From positions 1 through 64,000 of the forward strand of contig CAJTMC010000018.1 of assembly GCA_910577115.1 (NCBI GenBank): a stretch of 64,000 bases of DNA, given 5' to 3'. Origin of the DNA: an uncultured Lachnospiraceae bacterium (GTDB lineage: Bacteria > Bacillota > Clostridia > Lachnospirales > Lachnospiraceae). Shown here piece by piece: positions 44,535 through 52,606 of the stretch; the stretch's first letter is position 1; the number at the start of each line of letters is the position of its first letter. Under the pieces are notes generated by a model that did no database searches, was not told the DNA's origin, and was given only the letters and a program-made list of their open reading frames with translations. Made by a program: the position numbers and the translations under genes.

Positions 44535-45410
44535 TTACAATTTAATCCAACCTTCCGGCATAATATTTATCCCTGTGTTCGTACCAAGCTTACTCAAAAA
44601 CCAATCTTTTGGTCCTATTACGATTTTGTCCTTATTGCCATTTAGCCAAGCCCCCCACCAGCTATACGTACTATTCGCGATAATATTATGTTGACAATGG
44701 CTCATTATAATTAACTCTTCATAATTTGTTAATTCATGATTCCTGTTTACAAAAAAACACTTTCCCGCAAATTTCATATTTTTCTCGACCCACTCTATCT
44801 CGTCAGAAAAAATACAAAACAATGGCTTCTCAATTAAGGTGTTCATTTGTTCTATTGCCCTGTTATAATATTCTATAGGCAGTATCTCCCCATGTTTCTT
44901 ATAATCTCCTCTGCGAACATGTACGGACACAGTATTTTGATTTTTCAGTATTTCTTTTAATTCATTACCAATTTTTATTCTTTTCTTTAATCTAAGCTCT
45001 CTACGAATAACATTCTCATAGTCTTTAAAATATTTTTCGTTTTGAAACCAGCCTTGTAAATAATAATTTCCTTGAACCTGTAACAGCTCTGGTTTAAATG
45101 CAACATTTTTTTCGCTAAAATATTTATAAGGAAATATCTCCTTTTCCGACAAATACATAATACATTGGTTCAATAAATTTTTCTCATTCAAAAAGAAATA
45201 ATACTTATTTAAGTCCTTATATTCTTTCAATGTTATTCTAAAATTTGATAATTGTTGAAACCTATGAGTCCTTTTTGGATCATAGGAGTTATTACTGTAT
45301 ATACTAAAATCTAAATATACTTTCTCATTCTGCCTTAATTGCAAAGCTCTAGCATAGGCATATTGAAATAACTGGTTTCCAAGTCCCTCCCATATTTTCA
45401 CCACAATCAT
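44535..45410 (-). CDS. GT11-family alpha-1,2-fucosyltransferase-like protein
   Basis: 291 residues. Seen: the GDP-fucose pocket motif HVRRGDY (164-170), the opening IWEGLGNQLFQYAYARAL, LQGWFQNEKYF and NSTYSWWGAWL near 242-252. GT11 enzymes add fucose (or a related GDP-sugar) through an alpha-1,2 linkage. No GDP-fucose synthesis genes are in the window, so the donor is made elsewhere if the sugar is fucose. Strong GGGGGCGGG ribosome-site region. About 80 bases from the membrane-anchored module gene upstream. Confidence 0.88.
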   Translation of the reverse strand: MIVVKIWEGLGNQLFQYAYARALQLRQNEKVYLDFSIYSNNSYDPKRTHRFQQLSNFRITLKEYKDLNKYYFFLNEKNLLNQCIMYLSEKEIFPYKYFSEKNVAFKPELLQVQGNYYLQGWFQNEKYFKDYENVIRRELRLKKRIKIGNELKEILKNQNTVSVHVRRGDYKKHGEILPIEYYNRAIEQMNTLIEKPLFCIFSDEIEWVEKNMKFAGKCFFVNRNHELTNYEELIIMSHCQHNIIANSTYSWWGAWLNGNKDKIVIGPKDWFLSKLGTNTGINIMPEGWIKL

Positions 45411-45490
45411 TGTTTCCCGCCCCCACTAGTTTGATATTATCTCTTTTCGTTTTCCTATTTCTCGCCTGTTATCGGATTTTTTCACTAACA

Positions 45491-45967
45491 TCATATTTCA
45501 TATATAATGTCTTCCAAAGATATAATAGGATAATCCACCTTTTCTCCCAACATTGACTCTATCTCATCAAAATAATGAATCGCCGTCACAACAATCACAT
45601 CAACCTCCTCTAAAAAATCTTCTGGGGTAACCACATCCACGTCTACATAGATTGCATCTGCATTTTTGTCTATAACATATTTTACTGAAATCTCTGAATC
45701 TTTTAGTTCATCATACAGTCTTTCGCCCAATTCTTTCATCCCATAAATAGCGACTGTTTTATAACCGTTCTGAATAAAATAAGATACCAACGATTTCCCT
45801 TCCTGTCTGATACGCAGCCATTCTATCAATATCCGGTAAAATTCCGTCATTTTCTGAGTATGATCCGCCCTTCTAACAGTTTTGGGTTTCTGCATCGTTC
45901 CCACTGCAACTGCTCCCACAGACGCACCCAATAATGCTGATAAACCTGAAATTGTAAGTTTTTTCAT
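45491..45967 (-). CDS. Membrane-anchored Rossmann-module protein, copy B
   Basis: 158 residues from ATG 45967 (GGAGAGAGG upstream). Same layout as the protein at 43125: hydrophobic N-terminus (LSALLGASVGAVAVG), basic linker, then KTVAIYGMKELGERLYDEL, VIDKNADAIYVDVDVVTPED and a final stretch ending DYPIISLEDIIYEI. The terminal 75 bases are nearly the same in DNA in both genes, so this is a recent duplication or gene conversion pair. The two copies flank a GT2 and a GT11 gene. Confidence 0.75.
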   Translation of the reverse strand: MKKLTISGLSALLGASVGAVAVGTMQKPKTVRRADHTQKMTEFYRILIEWLRIRQEGKSLVSYFIQNGYKTVAIYGMKELGERLYDELKDSEISVKYVIDKNADAIYVDVDVVTPEDFLEEVDVIVVTAIHYFDEIESMLGEKVDYPIISLEDIIYEI

Positions 45968-46039
45968 AATGCCTCTCTCCTTTACAAACAATCATTAAAA
46001 TAATTTTTGTGTTACATAATCCGGCTTGGGAATATATAT

Positions 46040-47122
46040 TTATTTTTTGGCATAAACAACACCTTTACGGAAATCCAATGTTCTAAAAATATCTGTATCT
46101 GCAATAAACACAACATACCCGTTTGAAGTCGAACATTCATATTCATTTGACAAAAGAATTTGTTCTATTTCTTTTCTGTCATTCTCCTTATGGTAACAGC
46201 AGATAGCACATCTGACAGAATTTTCCTTTAAAAGATCACTTGATGCCTGCAATGCCCTTACTTCTGCACCTTCAATATCCATCTTTATAAAATCAACTTT
46301 CCCATCAGCCAAAACCTCTGACAATGTAGTAGTTTCATCACTTACCTCATCTGACAGCATTTTCGGAATAATAACAACCTTGTCACGGTAATCTTTATAT
46401 GTCATCTCCAAAGCCCTGATCCATCCCGGATCGCATTCAAACAAATAGAGCTTCTTTATTTTATCAATAAACTGAAGCGCAAAGTCGCCTTCCCTTGCAC
46501 CAGCGTCCACCACAATGTCACCCTCTTTAATATAAATCTCAGAAGTTAAATATCTGTGTGGAGAATTCGTATGCTGTTCCATTTCGCGGTAACTATTGAC
46601 ACAAAGCACCTCGTCTTTCACGAAAAAACCCGAATACCCCCGCGGATAATACAGCCTCTTATCCCCATATAAAATATACGGCATATTATGATCTGTATCC
46701 CAAAACACCCTCTCAATCTGCATTGGTGCAAATTCAAATTGGTTAAAAAAAGTTAAGTTATTCTTTCCCCAATAAGCGAGTGTTGCACATATATCCTGAT
46801 CAGAACTGTCCTGATACTTATTAATCATTAATTGTTTTAAGAGAAAAAATTTATTTACCAACCTGCATTGCTCAACATGATATCCGTATAACAACTGGTT
46901 ATACACTTCCCTGTATCCTCTCTCTAACAGGATACAAATATAGTCATATGAAATTTCCCCTATACTTTCAGGACCCTTGACCGGATTCCCCCAAAAAACA
47001 CCGCCCTGTTTTTTTTCGTCATTATCAATCACTCCTGCAATCTCTATTCTGGATTCCGATTGACTTATTCCATTCATCACCTGACTGGCAACGTTTCCTG
47101 TGCCAAACAATAAAAACCTCAT
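46040..47122 (-). CDS. FkbM-family methyltransferase with N-terminal Rossmann module
   Basis: 360 residues from ATG 47122 (GGGAGG five bases upstream). The N-terminal part is the recurring module (RFLLFGTGNVASQVMNGI, VIDNDEKKQGGVFWG, YICILLERGYREVYNQLL). From about 190 it is a class I SAM-dependent FkbM methyltransferase: VVDAGAREGDFALQFI binds SAM, YLFECDPGWIRALEM and VDFIKMDIEGAEVRALQ follow. FkbM-type enzymes methylate hydroxyl groups of sugars or lipids; here the likely target is a sugar in the surface glycan. Confidence 0.85.
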   Translation of the reverse strand: MRFLLFGTGNVASQVMNGISQSESRIEIAGVIDNDEKKQGGVFWGNPVKGPESIGEISYDYICILLERGYREVYNQLLYGYHVEQCRLVNKFFLLKQLMINKYQDSSDQDICATLAYWGKNNLTFFNQFEFAPMQIERVFWDTDHNMPYILYGDKRLYYPRGYSGFFVKDEVLCVNSYREMEQHTNSPHRYLTSEIYIKEGDIVVDAGAREGDFALQFIDKIKKLYLFECDPGWIRALEMTYKDYRDKVVIIPKMLSDEVSDETTTLSEVLADGKVDFIKMDIEGAEVRALQASSDLLKENSVRCAICCYHKENDRKEIEQILLSNEYECSTSNGYVVFIADTDIFRTLDFRKGVVYAKK

Positions 47123-47134
47123 AGCCACCTCCCA

Positions 47135-49120
47135 CTATATGTGCCAAATTATTTTGTCCCTGATATAGTTAAACGAATGTCTTCTCCTGAGCACATTTAC
47201 ATATTTTTTACTGTAATCCATTTGATTTTTTACATGATTTAAAATGCACCTTTCCAGTTCATCTTTATCTCTTCCATAAATCACCTGTGATAATCCGTTT
47301 TTTTCAAAATATGCTGCTGCGGTATTCTGATTGTTTCCATATACTACAATTGATTTGGCTGCCGACATATATTCAATAAGCTTTGACGGAAACGATGTAT
47401 TCTGCATCAGAAAAAAAAGCGGTTCGTCCGAATATGGCAAAAAACAAAACAAGCAGTCCCTCATTTTTTCCCTCAGCTCATTCTCCCTTTCTATTCTCTG
47501 CGAATGAATACACTGGTAATTTCCTATAATCCGCTTTACCTCTGCCTGTTTTTGATATGTAAACAGCAGTTCAATGTCCATCCCCCGTTCCCTGTTGATC
47601 TTATCTATAATTTCCGCGATATCCTGTATTCCCTTTACATATAACTTGTTAATGTTTCCCAAAAACATAATCTGATGACTATTCTGTCCCTTTTCTAAAT
47701 TAATTTCCTTATACTCATAAGGAATAGGCAAAACCATAGATATTTTCCCTGCAATCTTAAGAATACGATCCTGCATTCCTTCAGAAATAACAAATACAGA
47801 ATCCATTGCCTTCAAATATCGTTTGATCCGCTTTTCCAACCGCTCATTTTCTTTCGCACCCAGAATTTTATTTTGGTATTCTACAAAATCATCCACTACA
47901 TATACACTAACTTTCATCCTCCAAAATTTCGCAATCATATATGCTCTCTTTAATTCTCTGTATTCTGCTCCCAAGGGAATAAAAAGTTTTTTAACACCAT
48001 TATTTCTCAAGCAGCACACTATTTTCCCCATTTCCAGTAAAAAAAGAATATCTGCCAGCCACTCCATCTTTATACCATGAAATCTGTTTGCTACCACCGT
48101 CTTACCTTCAAATGCATAATCCAGATTCTCTTTTATAAAAACTCTGTCTGTTATGATAATCATATCCAAATTCCGCTCCAACGCTTTAGCCAGCCTGTGT
48201 ACGACTTTGTACATGCCGAATCCATATGCATCTTCCCTAATCGGCATATTATCTGTCAGAAGCGCTATCTTCTCATTTTTTTTAATTTTATATAAAGAGC
48301 TCCTTGTATACATCCGCACGACCATTTTCGGCGCATATGCGAATAACTGCTGCTCAAAAAAAATCTTTTTGGACACTTCTATATTGGTATGTTTTGCCAT
48401 AATCTGCGGATAATCACCCGCACATCCAGACAGGTTCACTGTGTTGTTTTTCCAAAAAATATCTGGAAACCTACCATACTGGCTCGGATCCCTGTATGCG
48501 TTTATCCCATATTTTTTACTGAGCACACTGAAAATCGACTGGTCATGTCTGTTATCAATGAATCCGCGGTAATTATGACTGCCCAGGTGGTTGGGCGCAT
48601 CTGTGATAATGTCTTCCTGTTGGCATAGATACAGCCATTCTTCTACAAAACGCACTGCCACATCCGTCTTTTTTATAAGGATCATTGTTGCCATGCGTTG
48701 GTTTGTTTCCGTATATTGCGCCTCATCACAGTCCATATATACGAACACATCTCTCTTGGTATACCAGCATTCTTTAAACGGCACCTCAAACGCCATGATA
48801 TACTGGCTGTCTTTTTCCATCTGCTCTATCAGATATTTCACATCACGTATATAGAAAGCGCCAGAATCAAGATAGACCAAATAATCATTCTCCTGTAATC
48901 CCTTCAATGCCTTTCGTATAAAGTACGGTTTCCATAACCAATAGCCGTTCCCTCTGTTCTGTTTCAAAATCTTTCTGTTTTTTTCAGCAAATATACAGTC
49001 CATATCCCTGGGTGAATAAGAAACCACTTTATCCACCTTCCCCTTATGAACAGCCGTTGCACTGTTAAACTGCTGGGTTTTCCTGTATTTTGGATCAGCA
49101 TAATTAATTGCCAGTATCAT
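47135..49120 (-). CDS. Two-domain glycosyltransferase (GT-A-like plus GT-B)
   Basis: 661 residues, about double a single transferase. Residues 1 to about 270 resemble a GT-A type capsular glycosyltransferase: LAINYADPKYRKTQ, GYWLWKPYFIRKAL, VYLDSGAFYI as the metal-binding DxD-like site, and DNRHDQSIFSVLS. Residues from about 285 form a GT-B (GT4-like) domain with IALLTDNMPIREDAYGFGMY, IMFLGNINKLYVKGIQDIAE and TSFPSKLIEYMSAAKSIVVY. A single polypeptide would add two successive sugars. No frameshift separates the parts. Confidence 0.83.
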   Translation of the reverse strand: MILAINYADPKYRKTQQFNSATAVHKGKVDKVVSYSPRDMDCIFAEKNRKILKQNRGNGYWLWKPYFIRKALKGLQENDYLVYLDSGAFYIRDVKYLIEQMEKDSQYIMAFEVPFKECWYTKRDVFVYMDCDEAQYTETNQRMATMILIKKTDVAVRFVEEWLYLCQQEDIITDAPNHLGSHNYRGFIDNRHDQSIFSVLSKKYGINAYRDPSQYGRFPDIFWKNNTVNLSGCAGDYPQIMAKHTNIEVSKKIFFEQQLFAYAPKMVVRMYTRSSLYKIKKNEKIALLTDNMPIREDAYGFGMYKVVHRLAKALERNLDMIIITDRVFIKENLDYAFEGKTVVANRFHGIKMEWLADILFLLEMGKIVCCLRNNGVKKLFIPLGAEYRELKRAYMIAKFWRMKVSVYVVDDFVEYQNKILGAKENERLEKRIKRYLKAMDSVFVISEGMQDRILKIAGKISMVLPIPYEYKEINLEKGQNSHQIMFLGNINKLYVKGIQDIAEIIDKINRERGMDIELLFTYQKQAEVKRIIGNYQCIHSQRIERENELREKMRDCLFCFLPYSDEPLFFLMQNTSFPSKLIEYMSAAKSIVVYGNNQNTAAAYFEKNGLSQVIYGRDKDELERCILNHVKNQMDYSKKYVNVLRRRHSFNYIRDKIIWHI

Positions 49121-49140
49121 CTTTTCTCCTTCATACCATC

Positions 49141-50292
49141 CTATCTGTCTAATTCATCCATTATGATCTTAATAAACCTCTTTTTGAAAGCATTTGCAGT
49201 CCATTTTTTGCTCCGTTCATATCCCTTTTGAATCATGTCCTGCCGCAGTTTCTCATCACTCCATACTTTTTCGATACAGGCGGCAATATCCTCTGCAGAA
49301 TTTGGATCACACGATAATCCTGCATTTCCGACTTGATCGGGCATAGCATATTTATTTGATACAATTACCGGACACCCCAAAGCCATAGCCTCCAATGGTG
49401 GTATATTCGTCGGACCTATCTGAGTGGGCATCACCAGTGCAACTGCATGTCTATATAAATATATCAGCTGCTCATCAGAAACAAACCCCCGAATCAAAAC
49501 ATGGCTTTCCAATCCATAATCCTTTATAAGCCGCTCTATTTTCCTTTGTACATTTCTCTCCGATCCCACCAGAATCAGCCGTATATCCGTCAGTCTTTCT
49601 TTCAATAACCTGACTGCTGATATTAAGTTCTTGTGATTCTTATGTTCCCAAAATTGTGCCGGATAAAATATATATTTAGCAGGTGTCTCCACATATTCTT
49701 CTTTCTTATCCCCAAACTCCGGTGGTGCAAAAGGCAATACCCTTATCCTTGGAACATGCTTTCCTTTTTTGTAATAACACTCCCTGTATTGCGCTTTTCC
49801 CAGTTCAGAATCAACCAGAACCAGATCTGCAATACGTGCCTCACTTGAGAAATACATTTCCCTCCATTCAAATGTAGACTTTATTTCATCATACTGCGCT
49901 TCGTATCTGTGCATTAAATCATGCACCGGCTGCACGACCCTGCATTTTAGTCTAGGAATAAATATGCTTTGCTGACCCCCGACCAACAGATCAATTTTAT
50001 TTTCCGATACTATTCTCCCTAACTCTGAAAAACAGATATTGTAAACTAATGCCGGAAATCTAAGACACGCATTAAATCTCATTTTCTGAAAGGAAAACTT
50101 CTCCTGTTTATAAAAAACTCTTTTCACATGATTTTTCCTGCACCATGTCTGCCAGTAATCATTGCAGCAAACAGCCAAAACCCGAAACTTCCTCTGATCA
50201 TTCGCGATAAGAGCCTCCATAACCATTTTTAAATATAAATGTTCTCCGCCTGACTGAGGCACGCTTGTCAATAAAACTGCAACATTTTTCAT
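49141..50292 (-). CDS. Family 4 (GT-B) glycosyltransferase
   Basis: About 383 residues if it starts at ATG 50292 (MKNVAVLLTSVPQSGGEHLYL); the frame is open to an ATG at 50346, and neither has a strong ribosome site. GT4 C-terminal domain: KYIFYPAQFWEHKNHKNLI, RLILVGSERNVQRKIE, LIRGFVSDEQLIYLYRHA and PTNIPPLEAMALGCPVIVS with the paired acidic residues. Overall similar to mannosyl- or rhamnosyltransferases of O-antigen and capsule loci. Confidence 0.85.
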   Translation of the reverse strand: MKNVAVLLTSVPQSGGEHLYLKMVMEALIANDQRKFRVLAVCCNDYWQTWCRKNHVKRVFYKQEKFSFQKMRFNACLRFPALVYNICFSELGRIVSENKIDLLVGGQQSIFIPRLKCRVVQPVHDLMHRYEAQYDEIKSTFEWREMYFSSEARIADLVLVDSELGKAQYRECYYKKGKHVPRIRVLPFAPPEFGDKKEEYVETPAKYIFYPAQFWEHKNHKNLISAVRLLKERLTDIRLILVGSERNVQRKIERLIKDYGLESHVLIRGFVSDEQLIYLYRHAVALVMPTQIGPTNIPPLEAMALGCPVIVSNKYAMPDQVGNAGLSCDPNSAEDIAACIEKVWSDEKLRQDMIQKGYERSKKWTANAFKKRFIKIIMDELDR

Positions 50293-50370
50293 AGTTTCAT
50301 ACGTCCCATATTTTCTCTCATCAATAATACCTGTACCGTTCAACATATCCCACTGCTTTAAACAAATTTT

Positions 50371-51132
50371 TTATATCGCTTTTGCAATAAAATAACTTGT
50401 CCATGAATCATAACTTGTTTTTCCAAGTGTCATGCAATCCAAATTATCCAATAGCTCAAATCCCGCTTCCCTTAAATAAAATTCCAATTCAGGTCTGAAA
50501 AAATATCTCATATTATGAATTTCATTTATTACCTTTGTTTCATTTGTCTCTTTATTAATAACCAAAACTTCATAACAGACATCCACAATATTTGTCTGAT
50601 CATGCATTACAGGCTTTGCAACTCGTACCAGTTTATTATCGGCGGTTTCTAGTTCCTTGACACGAACTACAGGTTTATCAGTCAATACCCCCGGTCCATA
50701 CCATGCATCAAAAATGAATAATCCATTCTTATCCAGCGCCTTTCTTGCACTTTTCAATGCTGCCAGCAGATCTTCATTGCGATTCTGGTAACTCATTACA
50801 TGAAACATGGATATGACGGCATCATATTTCTCTTTCGGTTCATAGCTTCGGACATCTGCCACAACAAACCTGATCGAAAGCTGCTCCTGCATAGCACTCG
50901 CTATAGCTTTGTCGATCATTGCCTGGCTCATGTCAATACCCGTACAATGATACCCCAGCTTAGAAAGTTCTATATCATGTTTCCCTGTGCCACATCCATA
51001 ATTAATGATTTTCTCACATGTTACCCCCTTGTATCTTTTCAATAACATGTCAATCTGTCCTGCTTCTGCCGCATAATTTTTATTGTTGTAAAATGCATTA
51101 TAGTAATAAGCATAGTCCTGAAATACTTCCAT
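50371..51132 (-). CDS. Class I SAM-dependent methyltransferase
   Basis: 253 residues from ATG 51132 (MEVFQDYAYYYNAFY), preceded by AAGGGGAAGG; a longer frame to 51207 would overlap the upstream gene. SAM site IINYGCGTGKHDIELSKLG, GIDMSQAMIDKA and ADVRSYEPKEKYDAVISMFH; then ISMFHVMSYQNR and the substrate region FDAWYGPGVLTDKP. The substrate may be a sugar intermediate, as it lies beside glycosyltransferases and a cupin-like gene. Confidence 0.87.
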   Translation of the reverse strand: MEVFQDYAYYYNAFYNNKNYAAEAGQIDMLLKRYKGVTCEKIINYGCGTGKHDIELSKLGYHCTGIDMSQAMIDKAIASAMQEQLSIRFVVADVRSYEPKEKYDAVISMFHVMSYQNRNEDLLAALKSARKALDKNGLFIFDAWYGPGVLTDKPVVRVKELETADNKLVRVAKPVMHDQTNIVDVCYEVLVINKETNETKVINEIHNMRYFFRPELEFYLREAGFELLDNLDCMTLGKTSYDSWTSYFIAKAI

Positions 51133-51142
51133 TTCCTTCCCC

Positions 51143-51577
51143 TTATCTGTAAATAATCTGATTCTCCGCGATCCCCTCAAACCGTTTTTTGTCGTTATTT
51201 CCGGCATATGGTCCCTGCTTTACTTCTATCATTTCCACTTCTTCCAGAACCTGAAAGCCATGCCCACCCGAAATTAACAGGATGATATCGCCCTGATTCA
51301 AATCCCGACTCTCCAGATAATCCTCATACTCGTCATAAAAGTCAACACGCAGAACTCCTTTTTTGATAAACAATACTTCTTGCGTCATTACCACATTTCG
51401 GTGAACAAGATTATGTACATGCGCATCGATCACCTTTCCCAGCGGGTGGTGCATGTATGCCACCTGCTGCGAATATTCATTCGGTGTAATAAAATCCACG
51501 CCTTCACATTCATAATTATTACGAATGATCATCGCCAGTAACCTGTCTTTTTTCTTTACTTCCTCTACTTGTCCCAT
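51143..51577 (-). CDS. Cupin-like protein
   Basis: 144 residues, mostly beta strands. Seen: YMHHPLGKVIDAHVHNLVHR with several histidines and an EVLFIKKGVLRVDFYDEYED stretch, followed by QGDIILLISGGHGFQVLEEV, which matches the paired motifs of a small cupin barrel. Small cupins in polysaccharide loci act as sugar isomerases or epimerases or bind metals. It is the first gene on this side of the cluster after the terminator at 51641 and sits just upstream of the methyltransferase. Confidence 0.7.
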   Translation of the reverse strand: MGQVEEVKKKDRLLAMIIRNNYECEGVDFITPNEYSQQVAYMHHPLGKVIDAHVHNLVHRNVVMTQEVLFIKKGVLRVDFYDEYEDYLESRDLNQGDIILLISGGHGFQVLEEVEMIEVKQGPYAGNNDKKRFEGIAENQIIYR

Positions 51578-51640
51578 AGCCGCTCCTCTTTACTCATTTT
51601 TTACGTCAGCTCACTGCATAAATTACTTTGTAAAAATAAA

Positions 51641-51683
51641 AAACCTGATACAAGCATTTGACTTTTATACTTATATCAGGTTT
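51641..51683. terminator. Stable hairpin dividing the polysaccharide locus
   Basis: AAACCTGATACAAG (51641-51654) and CTTATATCAGGTTT (51670-51683) form a 14-bp stem with one mismatch, 15-base loop, followed on the plus strand by CTTTCTT and on the minus strand by a T-run. It ends the retropepsin-side transcript and separates it from the 51143 gene. Confidence 0.75.
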
Positions 51684-51713
51684 CTTTCTTAATTCATGTT
51701 ATATACTCTGGTA

Positions 51714-52199
51714 TTATTCCTGGGAAAAGATATAAATTGTTTCTTTCTTATCATAGTAGCCTACCCCATATCTGTCCTTATCAGCTACTATTGTTAATAA
51801 ATGTTTTTTTAAAGAGCAGTCAATCGTATACCTCATTTTCATAAACATTGATGCGCTCAGTATCATATCACTGGGAATTGCCGGTTTATCCATAACTGCT
51901 ATCTTCATTCCTCTGTAAGTTATGCTGCTGCTTTTATCTGATAATATGAAATTGTCTATATTCCATAGCAACGCAGTTTCTTCTGTCCTTCCAAACCCGC
52001 CGACCATCAGACTTTTAAATTTGGATACTCCTTCCATCTCCTTCACGAGCTCCTCAAACAATAACGTTCCTTTACAAAATACAGGAATGTCGGCCCCCGT
52101 GTCCAACATACATCGAAATGAAATACCATTAATATATGCCCTAAAAATCGGTCTTGGAGAATCCAGTGTAATATTCAGCGGAAATTTCAACTCAATCAT
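51714..52199 (-). CDS. Retropepsin-like aspartic protease domain protein
   Basis: 161 residues. Seen: MLDTGADIPVF with the active-site DTGA at 33-36, preceded by a YINGISFRC strand, and a C-terminal second half with DMILSASMFMKMRYTID, matching the ILG-like strand of retropepsins. One such chain would need to dimerise to form an active protease with two Asp. It overlaps the 3' end of the small upstream gene by 4 bases (ATGA). Such proteases are common in bacteria but their targets are mostly unknown. Confidence 0.75.
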   Translation of the reverse strand: MIELKFPLNITLDSPRPIFRAYINGISFRCMLDTGADIPVFCKGTLLFEELVKEMEGVSKFKSLMVGGFGRTEETALLWNIDNFILSDKSSSITYRGMKIAVMDKPAIPSDMILSASMFMKMRYTIDCSLKKHLLTIVADKDRYGVGYYDKKETIYIFSQE

Positions 52200-52447
52200 A
52201 TTGTCACTCCCACAAATCCTCTTGTGTCTTCAGTACGCTCATAGTCATACATTCTGCCCGCTTTCATAAATTCCAGGCGCTGTCTTGTATAATCACTATC
52301 CGACATACCACATACAACAACTGCTGATTCAACATTTATTTCATCATCATCCATATACTTAACATCTGTAAGTGCTACCCACTGGTCGGGATATGACGCA
52401 CGTATCTGCTCCCATGTAAGTCTCTGTCCGGTTGAAATCATTTCCAT
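52196..52447 (-). CDS. Small protein paired with the retropepsin-like gene
   Basis: 83 residues from ATG 52447 (AAAGG with an 11-base spacer); an earlier ATG at 52459 sits too close to the ribosome site. A compact acidic protein, MISTGQRLTWEQIRASYPDQ near the start, then WVAL, an acidic DDDE stretch and YTRQRLEFMKAGRMYDYER. I do not recognise the family. The 4-base overlap with the protease gene points to a two-gene unit, possibly a substrate/regulator pair or a toxin-antitoxin-like pair. Confidence 0.65.
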   Translation of the reverse strand: MEMISTGQRLTWEQIRASYPDQWVALTDVKYMDDDEINVESAVVVCGMSDSDYTRQRLEFMKAGRMYDYERTEDTRGFVGVTI

Positions 52448-52606
52448 ATAAATTACCATGCCTTTCTATAGCCTGATTTCATAGTTTAAATTAAAAACTT
52501 TATTTATAATGTATTATAGCAGATTTTCAAATTCTCAACAATGATCTTTCTGATATAAGTATGAAATTGTCAATGTACCAATATTTCGTTTTATATTCAA
52601 AGTGTT

